From an uncultured Lachnospiraceae bacterium (lineage in GTDB: Bacteria; Bacillota; Clostridia; Lachnospirales; Lachnospiraceae), in contig ONIO01000001.1 of NCBI GenBank assembly GCA_900317915.1, positions 62,001-126,000 on the forward strand: a stretch of 64,000 nt of DNA. Direction: 5' to 3'. Position numbers and translations under genes: made by a program. Positions 16,982 through 25,769 of the stretch are shown here, piece after piece. How positions within the stretch are numbered: the first letter of the stretch is position 1; each line of letters begins with the position of its first letter. The notes beneath the pieces are model-generated. The model saw only the letters and a program-made list of their open reading frames with translations, did no database searches and had not been told where the DNA came from.

Positions 16982-18199
16982 TTGGCATTCAAACTGTTTC
17001 AAACTAAGCAGAAGGAAACAAGAGATCTGGATTCAGACTTCGATAGGGTCTATGCTAAGATCCAGGAGATAGATGACTGGGACGATCCGAAGAAGATTGA
17101 GCATTACATCCTAGATTCTTGTGAGCAGATTGTTTCCACAACGAAGGAGATTGAGTCAGAACGTAAGGAATTACGGTCTGTTTCAAACTATGCGAGAGAC
17201 CTTGATATCCTTGAGAATCTATCTGAGGATTCCATTAAAGAGATTCGTCAGACCGCTCGACGTATTGTCGCCTTGAAGGAGACAAGACTTGAGATGAAGA
17301 ATCATCCTCATAAGGTTGAGGGGCAGTTATTTGAAATCCTTGAAGAGAACCGAGAGGACTTAGAGGATACCATATTTCGTATGCGGGAAAATGAGAATTA
17401 TCAGGATTCCGTGAAGCGTGATATGAATTATCTCGAAGGAGAGAAGACCAGATACGAGATGGATCGAGAGAATAGTAAGGCATCTATGAAACTGATGCGG
17501 ACACTTTCCCTCTTTTTAGTTGTTGGTTTAGGGGCTCTACTGGCTCTGGTATTTGTCCTAAAATTTACTACAGATATGGATGTGAACTGGATTGTGATGG
17601 GTATTCTGTTACTGATCTCAGGACTTGCAGTTTTAATCTATGTGAAGAATGCAGAGAGCAGAAGACGATCCAAGAGAGCGCTGAAGAAACTGAATAATAC
17701 CATTCAGCTCTTAAATATTGTACGAATGAAATATGCCACAGTAACCAAGGCCTTAGAGTACGTTCGTAATCAATACGGTATTGAATCTGCAGAGGAATTG
17801 GATTACCTCTATCACCAATACCTTTTAGAAGTAGAAGATCAGGAGAGGTATCGCCAGACCAATCAGGATCTGGACTATCAGACCAATTTATTAGAGAAGC
17901 AATTAGGGGAATTAAACCTCTATGACCAATATATCTGGAAGAGTCAGGCAGAAGCGCTAGCGAATCCTGACGGCCTAAAGGAGACTCGCCTGCGCTTAGT
18001 AGAGCGTAAGGAGAGAATCGAAGACCAAATTCGTGATAACACCGGTGCTGTGAAGAAGGAGAGAGATGAAATCGATCGAATGATGAATGAGCACCGCTAT
18101 TATGTACCAGAAATCCTTGAGATTATTCAATCAGTCGATAAGATTTGTGGCTTGAATCGTTATATGAATCGAACCACTGGTACGAATAATGAAAAGTAA
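16982..18199 (+). CDS. Coiled-coil protein with a two-helix membrane anchor
   Basis: This 405-residue protein starts at a TTG 12 nt after the previous gene, with AAGGAG in good position. Residues 20-170 are strongly charged and helical (coiled coil). Two transmembrane helices lie at 173-194 and 201-222 with a short loop. Residues 225-390 form a second long coiled coil. The topology implies both coiled-coil arms on the same side, probably cytosolic. I do not recognise a named family. By position it should tether the three cytosolic proteins of the cassette to the membrane, which is an inference. gltX follows after 17 nt. Confidence 0.65.
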   Translation: MAFKLFQTKQKETRDLDSDFDRVYAKIQEIDDWDDPKKIEHYILDSCEQIVSTTKEIESERKELRSVSNYARDLDILENLSEDSIKEIRQTARRIVALKETRLEMKNHPHKVEGQLFEILEENREDLEDTIFRMRENENYQDSVKRDMNYLEGEKTRYEMDRENSKASMKLMRTLSLFLVVGLGALLALVFVLKFTTDMDVNWIVMGILLLISGLAVLIYVKNAESRRRSKRALKKLNNTIQLLNIVRMKYATVTKALEYVRNQYGIESAEELDYLYHQYLLEVEDQERYRQTNQDLDYQTNLLEKQLGELNLYDQYIWKSQAEALANPDGLKETRLRLVERKERIEDQIRDNTGAVKKERDEIDRMMNEHRYYVPEILEIIQSVDKICGLNRYMNRTTGTNNEK

Positions 18200-18216
18200 A
18201 AAGGAGAAATGAGAAA

Positions 18217-19686
18217 ATGAGTACAGTAAGAACCAGATTTGCACCAAGTCCAACTGGTAGAATGCATGTTGGTAATCTTAGAACTGCATTATATGCTTAT
18301 TTAATTGCAAAGCATGCAGGTGGTGATTTTATCCTTCGTATCGAGGACACTGACCAGGAGCGTTATGTTGAGGGTGCAGTGGACATTATTTATCGTACCT
18401 TGCAGGAGACTGGCCTAGTTCATGATGAGGGACCAGATAAGGATAAGGGGGTTGGCCCATATGTACAGAGTGAGCGTCAGGCTCAGGGTCTGTACTTAAA
18501 GTACGCTAAGGAACTAATCGATAAGGGCGAGGCATATTACTGCTTCTGTACCGAAGAGAGACTGAATTCTCTGGTACGTACCATTGATGTAGGTGGCGAG
18601 AAGAAGGAAGTTCGTTCCTACGATAAGCATTGCCTCCACCTGTCTAAGGAAGAGATCCAGAAGAATCTGGATGCAGGCATGCCATATGTTATCCGTCAGA
18701 ACAATCCTACCACTGGTACAACTACTTTCCATGATGAGATCTACGGAGATATCACTGTTGATAATTCCGAGTTAGATGATATGATCCTGATTAAGTCTGA
18801 TGGATATCCTACCTACAACTTTGCAAATGTTGTAGACGACCATCTGATGGGCATTACACATGTTGTACGTGGTAATGAGTATTTGTCTTCCTCTCCTAAG
18901 TATAATCGTCTCTATGAGGCATTTGGCTGGGAAGTACCAGTATATATTCACTGCCCACTGATTACCAATGAGGAGCATCAGAAGCTGTCTAAGAGATCTG
19001 GTCATAGTTCCTTCGAGGATCTAGTAGAGCAGGGATTCTTAACAGAAGCCATTGTGAATTTCGTAGCTCTCCTTGGCTGGAGCCCTGAGTCCAATGAGGA
19101 GCTGTTCACCCTGGATGAACTGGTGAAGGCATTTGATTATCATCGTATCAATAAGTCTCCAGCTGTATTTGATTATGGCAAGCTGAAGTGGATGAATGGC
19201 GAGTATATCCGTAAGATGTCTCCAGAGGCATTCTTAGAGAAGGCGGCTCCTTACATCAAGGAAGCCGTTGGTGATTCCTTTGATGAGAAGTTGATTGCAG
19301 CTATGGTACAGGGGCGTATCGAGACCTTCCCTGAGATAGAAGAGCACATTGACTTCCTGAAGGAAGTTCCATCCTATGACATCGAGATGTATGCCCATAA
19401 GAAGATGAAGACGACACCAGAATTGTCTCTTGAAGTTTTAAAGGCAGTTCTGCCTCTTCTTGAGGAGACCAGTGACTATAGTAATGATTCCCTCTTCAAT
19501 GAGCTGAAGGAGTTCGCAGGAGCTCATGAGTGGAAGAATGGACAGGTTATGTGGCCGATCCGTACCGCACTGTCTGGTAAGCAGAGCACTCCAGGTGGTG
19601 CGACACAGCTGTTAGAGGTACTTGGTAAGGAGAGATCCTTAGAGAGAATCAAGGCAGCAATTCAGAAGTTAGAAGCTGAGATTTAA
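18217..19686 (+). CDS. gltX: Glutamyl-tRNA synthetase
   Basis: This 489-residue class I synthetase charges tRNA-Glu. The class signature [20 protein letters not shown] holds HVGN at 17-20, and KLSKR is at 256-260 (the KMSKS loop). The RIEDTDQER substrate loop and the [20 protein letters not shown] segment are typical of GluRS. The C-terminal anticodon-binding domain (about 340-489) ends with the conserved [10 protein letters not shown] segment. It starts 17 nt after the coiled-coil gene with RBS AAAGGAGA and has no promoter of its own that I can see. It should therefore be transcribed with the DUF5717 cassette. Hairpins follow the stop codon. Confidence 0.95.
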   Translation: MSTVRTRFAPSPTGRMHVGNLRTALYAYLIAKHAGGDFILRIEDTDQERYVEGAVDIIYRTLQETGLVHDEGPDKDKGVGPYVQSERQAQGLYLKYAKELIDKGEAYYCFCTEERLNSLVRTIDVGGEKKEVRSYDKHCLHLSKEEIQKNLDAGMPYVIRQNNPTTGTTTFHDEIYGDITVDNSELDDMILIKSDGYPTYNFANVVDDHLMGITHVVRGNEYLSSSPKYNRLYEAFGWEVPVYIHCPLITNEEHQKLSKRSGHSSFEDLVEQGFLTEAIVNFVALLGWSPESNEELFTLDELVKAFDYHRINKSPAVFDYGKLKWMNGEYIRKMSPEAFLEKAAPYIKEAVGDSFDEKLIAAMVQGRIETFPEIEEHIDFLKEVPSYDIEMYAHKKMKTTPELSLEVLKAVLPLLEETSDYSNDSLFNELKEFAGAHEWKNGQVMWPIRTALSGKQSTPGGATQLLEVLGKERSLERIKAAIQKLEAEI

Positions 19687-19689
19687 CTC

Positions 19690-19745
19690 AGTCGGGGTAC
19701 AAGCTCCGACTACTTACGATCTGCAGGATGTGAGATACCCTGCAG
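19690..19745 (+). terminator. Two hairpins after gltX (weak terminator candidate)
   Basis: AGTCGGGG/CTCCGACT (19690-19697 and 19704-19711) form an 8-bp stem with one G-U pair. CTGCAGG/CCTGCAG (19721-19727 and 19739-19745) form a second. Neither is followed by a U-tract, so termination may be partial or need a factor. Confidence 0.4.
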
Positions 19746-19758
19746 GTCCTTTGAGATA

Positions 19759-19784
19759 GGTTTATATTTGGGCAAATGTAAACC
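19759..19784. promoter_or_regulatory. 26-bp inverted repeat upstream of the helicase gene
   Basis: GGTTTATATTTG (19759-19770) and CAAATGTAAACC (19773-19784) form a 12-bp inverted repeat with one mismatch and a 2-bp centre. Each arm matches a motif repeated in other intergenic regions of the window (GGTTTAYATTT). The shape is that of a dimeric repressor operator. Confidence 0.5.
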
Positions 19785-19850
19785 ATGCCAAGGGTGGAGG
19801 CGTAGGCTTTCTCCTTGGGAAGCATAAGAAGAGAGACATGAAGGAGTCAT

Positions 19851-21743
19851 ATGCATCTAGATGACGTACAGCACCAGGCAGCTACCTGGGGAGATGGACC
19901 ATGTCTCACATTAGCAGGACCAGGAGCTGGAAAGACCACTGTCCTGGTAAATCGTATATTGTACCTTTTGAGGGAAGCGGAGATTCCTCCGGAGCAGATC
20001 CTTGTAATTACGTTTACAAGAGACGCTGCTCTAGAGATGAAGACCCGGTTCCTTCAGAAGTCTGGAGAAACGGGACAGAAGGTGACCTTTGGCACCTTCC
20101 ATTCCGTTTTCTTTTTTATGCTGCGAAGGTCCTTTGGCTATCAATATAGTGACCTATTGACAGGGAAAAAGAAGATGGACTTCTTAAAGCATTGTCTCTC
20201 TATGGCGAATTACCCCTTTGTGGATGATTCGGAGAATTATCGAAAGGTGATGCAGGAATTAAGTACCTTTGCAACTTCTGGAAAGGCGATTTCTGACTAC
20301 CTTCCCAGATTCTTTTCTCCAGATTTTCTTCAGGTGATCCAAATCTATGAAGAGGAGAAAAATCGAGAGGGCTTATTAGACTTTGACGATCTTATGAAGA
20401 AAACCAAGGAACTATTTCTTAAAAATCCATCGATTCTGAACCAATATCGAAAACGATATCCTTACCTCCTGGTGGATGAGGTCCAGGACATGAATCCTAT
20501 TCAGTTTGAGATTATGGCTCTCCTTGCAGCTCCTCTTAATAATCTTTTTGCGGTGGGAGATGATGATCAGTCAATCTATGGATTTCGGAATGCATCCCCA
20601 GACCTTATGCTGAAGTTTCCTGAGATCTTTCCCAATTGTAGGATCATTCGAATGAATCGAAACTATCGTTCAAATTACCGCATTGTAGAGATGGCCGGGA
20701 ATCTGATTCAACACAATAAAAAGAGATATCCTAAGGAGATCCTTGCTGTGAAGGAGGAAAGAGGACATGTAATCTGTAAATCCTTCCCAGATCAGGATGA
20801 GGAGGCCGCCTATGTCCGTGAGATGCTAGAAAACTTGCCAGAGAATAAAAGTGTAGGCATCCTGTTTCGAAATCGATCCCATGGAGAAAAAATAAGACAG
20901 GAACTCTTTTTGCATCATATTCCATTTACCTATCCAGAGGAAAAGAAGAACCCTTATTCTCACTTTATTTTCTATGATTTTGAAAGCTATCTATGGATTG
21001 CTTGTGGAAGTAGTGAGAGATCCAATTACCTTCGAATTATGAATCGACCAGTCCGCTATATTCCACGTGTTATCTTTGAAAGAGACCAGGTGACTCGAAG
21101 TCATGTACTTAGGGCCGCTGATTCCTATCTGGAGCGGCCTAAGCTAGGAGGAATGGTCCGTTCCTTTTTTCAGGAACTGGATTTTTTATCCACACTTCCT
21201 GCTTTTGCCTTTATGAATTATATCTATCGTGGACTAGACTATAAGGGATTCTTAAGAGAATATGCAGCCAGCCATGGAGAGGATCCGAAAGAGTATGAAC
21301 AGATTATAGAACTCCTATTTTCCCTTAGTCAAAAAGCGAAGTCCAAGAGAGAACTATTGGATCGTATCTTAGAATTACGACGGATTGCGGAGGAGCAGCT
21401 AGAAAGAAATCAAAAGAATACGAACAAAGGAGCTTTGGGGGATGAGGGAATACCAATTGCGATGTCTACATTCCATGGCGCGAAGGGGCTAGAGTTCGAC
21501 TTGGTCTACATTTTAAATGCCGTGGAGGGAGCTGTGCCATCGAAGAAGGCGGAGAGTGAAGCTGAGATTGAAGAAGAACGGAGAATGTTCTATGTGGCAG
21601 TGACGAGAGCCAAGGAGTGTTTAACCATCTGTACAGCAATTACAGACAACAAAAAATTAAGAGCCCCTTCCCGCTTCTTACGGGAGATGGGCTCTTCACA
21701 ATCACTTACAGCTGCTCCTGAATCTCATCAAAACGCTTGCTGA
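19851..21743 (+). CDS. UvrD/PcrA-like superfamily 1 DNA helicase
   Basis: This 630-residue ATP-dependent 3'-5' helicase has motif I GPGAGKTTVL (about 22-31), motif Ia FTRDAALEMKTR, motif II LLVDEVQDMN, motif III VGDDDQSIYGFRN, motif IV MNRNYRSN, motif V FHGAKGLEFDLVY and motif VI RRMFYVAVTRAKE. It ends with the conserved PSRFLREM. It is shorter than PcrA/UvrD (~720) and may be a paralogue. The ATG at 19851 follows AAGGAG. The last 38 nt overlap the convergent DUF1292 gene, and that gene's terminator lies inside the coding sequence, at the PSRFL codons. Confidence 0.9.
   Translation: MHLDDVQHQAATWGDGPCLTLAGPGAGKTTVLVNRILYLLREAEIPPEQILVITFTRDAALEMKTRFLQKSGETGQKVTFGTFHSVFFFMLRRSFGYQYSDLLTGKKKMDFLKHCLSMANYPFVDDSENYRKVMQELSTFATSGKAISDYLPRFFSPDFLQVIQIYEEEKNREGLLDFDDLMKKTKELFLKNPSILNQYRKRYPYLLVDEVQDMNPIQFEIMALLAAPLNNLFAVGDDDQSIYGFRNASPDLMLKFPEIFPNCRIIRMNRNYRSNYRIVEMAGNLIQHNKKRYPKEILAVKEERGHVICKSFPDQDEEAAYVREMLENLPENKSVGILFRNRSHGEKIRQELFLHHIPFTYPEEKKNPYSHFIFYDFESYLWIACGSSERSNYLRIMNRPVRYIPRVIFERDQVTRSHVLRAADSYLERPKLGGMVRSFFQELDFLSTLPAFAFMNYIYRGLDYKGFLREYAASHGEDPKEYEQIIELLFSLSQKAKSKRELLDRILELRRIAEEQLERNQKNTNKGALGDEGIPIAMSTFHGAKGLEFDLVYILNAVEGAVPSKKAESEAEIEEERRMFYVAVTRAKECLTICTAITDNKKLRAPSRFLREMGSSQSLTAAPESHQNAC
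21659..21696 (-). terminator. Terminator of the DUF1292 gene, inside the helicase reading frame
   Basis: Read on the minus strand, AAGAGCCC and GGGCTCTT enclose an inner TCCCG/CGGGA stem and are followed by AATTTTTTG, a complete intrinsic terminator 10 nt after the DUF1292 stop. The same bases code for the KLRAPSRFLREMGSS segment of the helicase. Confidence 0.85.
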
Positions 21744-22008
21744 CCATGTCGTATTCTTCATCGGTCTCGATATTACCAAGGTATGGCTCCTTATTCTGAT
21801 CCTCATAGTAGCGGTAGATATAAACCTGGTCCTTGGCTGGTGCGCCAGAGGCATCGATTGGGAGGAGAACGATGTATAACTGCTCTCCAACATCAAAAAT
21901 GGTCAGTGCCTGGCAATCCATCTCTGTACCATCATCTAAGTCAACGGTTACAGTAAGATCGGAAAAATCGGATTCGTTATTAAAATCAATATCTTTATGT
22001 GCGCTCAT
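21706..22008 (-). CDS. DUF1292 family protein (YrzB-like)
   Basis: This 100-residue acidic cytosolic protein has the DUF1292 pattern: a beta-rich core VTVDLDDGTEMDCQALTIF, GEQLYIVLLP and VYIYRYYED, then an acidic helical end with NIETDEEYDMVSKRFDEI. Its function is unknown in all species. In Bacillus and Clostridia the gene usually sits next to alaS-ruvX (yrzL-yrrK-yrzB), so this isolated position is different. The ATG at 22008 follows AAAGGA. It is convergent with the helicase (38-nt overlap) and divergent from the GH13-like gene. Confidence 0.85.
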   Translation of the reverse strand: MSAHKDIDFNNESDFSDLTVTVDLDDGTEMDCQALTIFDVGEQLYIVLLPIDASGAPAKDQVYIYRYYEDQNKEPYLGNIETDEEYDMVSKRFDEIQEQL

Positions 22009-22081
22009 AATGATTCCTTTCTGCTTTTATGGTAAGAGTATAGGAAAAAGGAGAAGAAATCAATGGAGAATGCGTAAAGTT

Positions 22082-22110
22082 CTCACATTTTCTTATGGGT
22101 TTGCTATAAT
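22082..22110 (+). promoter_or_regulatory. Promoter with extended -10 for the GH13-like gene
   Basis: An extended -10 TGCTATAAT (TATAAT at 22105-22110) has a 17-nt spacer to CTCACA (22082-22087). The leading TTCTCACAT matches the promoter at 11210-11240 exactly. Transcription would start near 22117, about 30 nt before the ATG at 22148. Confidence 0.65.
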
Positions 22111-22147
22111 GGACAATAGAATTATGGTTTGGAAAGGGAGAGGGGTT

Positions 22148-24064
22148 ATGATTCTGAAAAAGACAAGCGGAGACTTTCATACCTTTGGCTGTGTGGTTCG
22201 TGGCGAGTTGTCTATTTTCACCTATAGCATTTCAAAGCCGAGTCCATCTGGTGTTTTACTTTTTGATAAAAAGAGCCATAAGAAAATTGGTGAATACTAT
22301 GCAGATTGGCAGGATATCTTTGGTAGAGTAGTTTCTATTGCAATCCAGGGGATTGATTGGGAGCATACGGTCTACCTTCTTGACCTAGATGATGAAGTGG
22401 TTGTAGACCCTTATGCTAGGCTAATCTACGGTAGAGAAAAATGGTGTGATGAGTCGAGACAGGAGAACTGCTACCAGGTTTACGGCGGACCAATTTATAA
22501 GGAATACTCCTGGAAGGATAAGGGAAGTCAGCTTAAGGTGCCTGAGGAAAAGGACATCATGCTTCGCCTTCATCTCCGTGGTCTTACCATGGGAACTGGT
22601 CTCGGTGAGGACAAAAGAGGTAATTATAAGGGATTGATGAGTCGCCTAAAGTCTATGGCGGATTATGGCATTACTCTTTTAGAGATTCAACCCCTTTATG
22701 ATTTCGAAGAATTACGCTATCTTACGGTATCGAATCTCCCTTATAAGAAGGAAAATAAGCCTAAAGCAGAGGCTCCTTATGGGGTGAATTACTGGGGCTA
22801 TGGACCTGCAGATTACTTTGCACCAAAGAGCTCCTTCTTCGGAGGAGAGGATCAAGATCTCCATATGAAGGAAATGGTAGAGGCAATCCATAACCATGGT
22901 ATGAAGCTGGTTATGGAGTTTAGCTTTGAAGGGAATCAGGATAGCCGATTTATCATTGATTGTCTGCGGTATTGGGCCAAGGAATACCATGTGGATGGAT
23001 TCCGTCTATTAGGTATGGGACTTCCAATGGATGCAATTCGTAGAGATCCGTTTTTGTCTAAGGTTCGTATCTATTCTGATCAATTGGATTATGGACTACT
23101 GTCTTTAGAGGATGAGAACTACAGACATCTTTATGTAGAAAATGCAGATTTCTTATATCCTTTACGTAAATTACAGAATCATATGGATGGCAGTATTACA
23201 GAGTTTGCCAATATGATGCGGCGACAGAATAAGGCATATGGATTCGTGAATTATGCAGCGTCCACCTTGGGATTTACTTTACGAGATGTGTACTCCTATA
23301 GCGAGAAGCATAATGAAGATAATGGAGAAGATAATCGTGACGGAATGAACTATAATTTCTGTCATAACTACGGAGTGGAGGGGGACTCCAATAGCCGGAA
23401 TGTTATCAATGAACGTATGCGCCATATACGAATGGCATTGGCTACGGTTTTGATGGCCCAGGGTATTCCTATGATTCAAGCAGGAGATACCTTTGGTAAT
23501 ACCCAGAAGGGTAATAATAATGCCTATGGGCAGGATAATGAGATTGGCTGGGTGACCTATTCCAAGAAGAAAAACTTTAGGGATCTCCATGCCTATATCG
23601 GGAAACTGATTGCCTTTCGAAAGGCACATCCGATCCTTAGTTCCATTCAGCCCAAGGAATTGTCGGATTATCGACATATGGGATTACCAGACTTGTCTTA
23701 TCACGACAGAGAACCATGGACTCCTTGGCTTACAGATGATCGAAAGTCTATTGGAATCCTCTACTGTGGAGAGTATAGTAGCTCTGACAACAAGGATGAT
23801 ATCTACCTTTGCTTTAATTTTTATTTTGAGGAAGTAGAATTTGCCCTGCCCACGCCTTTGAATGGCAAGAAGTGGCATTATCTCACCAATACATGCATCG
23901 CTGATTGGAATGAGTCGAAGGATCCACTTGAAAAGCAGGATTGTATTCTTGTCCCTGGTGGAAGCCTTACAGTGCTACTTGGAAAGAAGGATCCAAAGGC
24001 TTCAAAAGACCTTAAGGATTCGAAAAAAAAGAATAAAAAAGTTAGTAAGAAACGGAAGAAATAA
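22148..24064 (+). CDS. GH13/GlgX-like protein, catalytically degenerate
   Basis: This 638-residue protein has an N-terminal CBM48-like beta domain (about 1-95), a GH13 barrel and a C-terminal beta domain. It keeps framework motifs of GlgX/pullulanase: YWGYGPADYF, YSEKHNEDNGEDNRDG and GNNNAYGQDNEIGW. The catalytic positions are lost. Region I reads KLVMEFSFEG (no Asp/Asn-His), region II HVDGFRLLGMG (no nucleophile Asp) and region IV NYAASTLGFTLRD (no His-Asp). No acid-base Glu is seen in region III. It is probably a non-catalytic glycan-binding or regulatory protein. No signal peptide is present. The ATG at 22148 was chosen after GAGAGGGG and the promoter at 22082-22110; the upstream frame extension crosses the promoter. 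The Lys-rich tail is unusual. Confidence 0.8.
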   Translation: MILKKTSGDFHTFGCVVRGELSIFTYSISKPSPSGVLLFDKKSHKKIGEYYADWQDIFGRVVSIAIQGIDWEHTVYLLDLDDEVVVDPYARLIYGREKWCDESRQENCYQVYGGPIYKEYSWKDKGSQLKVPEEKDIMLRLHLRGLTMGTGLGEDKRGNYKGLMSRLKSMADYGITLLEIQPLYDFEELRYLTVSNLPYKKENKPKAEAPYGVNYWGYGPADYFAPKSSFFGGEDQDLHMKEMVEAIHNHGMKLVMEFSFEGNQDSRFIIDCLRYWAKEYHVDGFRLLGMGLPMDAIRRDPFLSKVRIYSDQLDYGLLSLEDENYRHLYVENADFLYPLRKLQNHMDGSITEFANMMRRQNKAYGFVNYAASTLGFTLRDVYSYSEKHNEDNGEDNRDGMNYNFCHNYGVEGDSNSRNVINERMRHIRMALATVLMAQGIPMIQAGDTFGNTQKGNNNAYGQDNEIGWVTYSKKKNFRDLHAYIGKLIAFRKAHPILSSIQPKELSDYRHMGLPDLSYHDREPWTPWLTDDRKSIGILYCGEYSSSDNKDDIYLCFNFYFEEVEFALPTPLNGKKWHYLTNTCIADWNESKDPLEKQDCILVPGGSLTVLLGKKDPKASKDLKDSKKKNKKVSKKRKK

Positions 24065-24651
24065 TGCAAGATAAAAAAACAAGGGGGAACTCAGGGAACG
24101 GCCATATTACATTGAAGAAATTCTTTGGCCACTTATTTACTATTCTCCATCATAAGAAATTAGTAAGAAAGGCATGCTTTCAGGCGGGCTTATATAAGCA
24201 GGGCCTGTGTCATGATCTGTCCAAGTTCTCTCCAACAGAGTTTTGGGTAGGCGTTCGCTATTTTCAGGGGGATCGTAGCCCCAATAATGCAGAGCGAGAG
24301 GAAAAGGGGTACTCCAGTGCCTGGCTACATCATAAGGGCCGTAATAAGCACCATATGGAATATTGGATTGACTATTCTCTAACTCCTGGTCATAAGTTAG
24401 AAGGTATGCGTATGCCAGAAAAATATGTAGTAGAGATGTTTTGTGACCGCTTATCTGCTTGTAAGACCTATCAGAAGGAAAAGTACACAGATGCGAGTGC
24501 CTTAGCTTATTTTGAAAGAGGCATGGGGCACTATACCCTGCATCCAGAATCAGAAAAATTGATTCGTTCCCTTCTTACCATGGTAAAGGAAGAAGGAGAA
24601 GAGAAGACCTTCGACTATATCCGTAGAGAAGTATTACATAATAAAAAGTAG
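24064..24651 (+). CDS. DUF5662 family protein
   Basis: This 195-residue predicted cytosolic protein has a run of conserved His and Asp that could bind metal: KQGLCHDLSKFSPTEF (about 46-61), then AWLHHKGRNKHHMEYW (about 90-105). This matches DUF5662, which is common in Firmicutes and phages and has no known role; the HDLSK element recalls HD-type hydrolases. It overlaps the GH13-like stop by one base (TAATG), so the two are coupled. It ends 23 nt before the convergent dprA stop. That gap has only a weak GTATA/TATAC repeat and no clear terminator. Confidence 0.75.
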   Translation: MQDKKTRGNSGNGHITLKKFFGHLFTILHHKKLVRKACFQAGLYKQGLCHDLSKFSPTEFWVGVRYFQGDRSPNNAEREEKGYSSAWLHHKGRNKHHMEYWIDYSLTPGHKLEGMRMPEKYVVEMFCDRLSACKTYQKEKYTDASALAYFERGMGHYTLHPESEKLIRSLLTMVKEEGEEKTFDYIRREVLHNKK

Positions 24652-24674
24652 AAACGAATGCTTGTATATATTTT

Positions 24675-25769
24675 TTATACCTTTGAATAGTGCATTCTAG
24701 CGGATTCACGAATCAAGCCCTTTTGTGAAAGGGTGTAAATGGTTTCCAGAAATTCTCTGTAGGAGAATCCTGCCAATAGCATCAAATCCTCTGCGGATTT
24801 TGCATAGTAATCCATAATTTGTAGAAGGGACTTTTCATTTTTATTTAAGGTTGGTTTCTTACTTGGAGAGAGCTGGAGCGGCATACCAGCTTCTTCAGAT
24901 AATTTTTCAAGTAAGCGCTCCTCGGATGGGATGATTTGTGCGCCCATTTCAATGAGATGATTGGTTCCCTGACTCATGGGGTCATTGATTCGCCCTGGCA
25001 CAACTAAGAGATTCCTATTTTGCTGACAAGCCATCTGAGCAGTAATTAAGGAACCGGATCGTATTCTGGCTTCCACTACAATGACATGATCTGATAAGCC
25101 AGAGATGATGCGGTTTCTCATTGGAAAGTGCTTGGAGAGGGGTGGTGTTCCAGGGGCAAATTCAGAGAGAATACACCCATTTTCTAGGATTCTGTCATAG
25201 AGCTTTTTATTCTCAGGAGGATAACAGATATCCACACCTGAACCTAAGACAGCACAAGTGAAGCCGCCTGCTTCTAAGCAACCTGTTTGCCCAGCTGCAT
25301 CAATCCCTCTTGCCATGCCGCTAATCACTGTGTAGCCAGATCGAGCCATAAGGTAACCGATTTCTCTTGCACTGGAGTGACCATAGGCGGAGCATTGTCT
25401 AGCTCCTACAATCGATGCGGACTTATGTTCAGAAGGAGGGAGGGTGCCTTTATAGTATAGCCCGTAGGGATGATCAATGATTTCTCGTAACTTCTGGGGA
25501 TAGTCAGAGTCTTCGATGGAAACAAATTGAATGGATTGCTTCAGTAGATTTTCATATGCATCCTCTGGGGAACAGGTACTATTTACCTTGCTCTGCATGA
25601 TCATCTCCACTTCCATAGGAGTTAGAAGCTGAGAGGAGAGTAAGGCTTCTCTATTTGCATGAAATACATTTATTGCACCATTGAAGTGCTTGGATAATTC
25701 CCGTCGAAGGGGTACTTTTAAATAGAATAATTCATTTAGCCATAGGGCATAAGCCTTCTTTATTGCCAT
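24675..25769 (-). CDS. dprA: DNA-processing protein DprA
   Basis: This 364-residue protein loads RecA onto incoming single-stranded DNA during transformation. The Rossmann-like core has SIVGARQCSAYG, SGMARGIDAAG, AVLGSGVDICYPPENKKLYD, SEFAPGTPPLSKHFPMRNRIISGLS and ARIRSGSLITA, all DprA signatures. A winged-helix-like end is at about 300-364. The start ATG at 25769 follows TAGGAGG. It overlaps the end of comM by 10 nt, so the two form an operon. Together they suggest at least a latent DNA-uptake pathway; DprA is also widespread in species not known to be competent. Confidence 0.95.
   Translation of the reverse strand: MAIKKAYALWLNELFYLKVPLRRELSKHFNGAINVFHANREALLSSQLLTPMEVEMIMQSKVNSTCSPEDAYENLLKQSIQFVSIEDSDYPQKLREIIDHPYGLYYKGTLPPSEHKSASIVGARQCSAYGHSSAREIGYLMARSGYTVISGMARGIDAAGQTGCLEAGGFTCAVLGSGVDICYPPENKKLYDRILENGCILSEFAPGTPPLSKHFPMRNRIISGLSDHVIVVEARIRSGSLITAQMACQQNRNLLVVPGRINDPMSQGTNHLIEMGAQIIPSEERLLEKLSEEAGMPLQLSPSKKPTLNKNEKSLLQIMDYYAKSAEDLMLLAGFSYREFLETIYTLSQKGLIRESARMHYSKV

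Noticed and set aside
21833..22147. Upstream extension of the GH13-like gene to 21833
   Set aside because: It would run antisense through the DUF1292 gene and across the promoter at 22082-22110. The ATG at 22148 has a good RBS.
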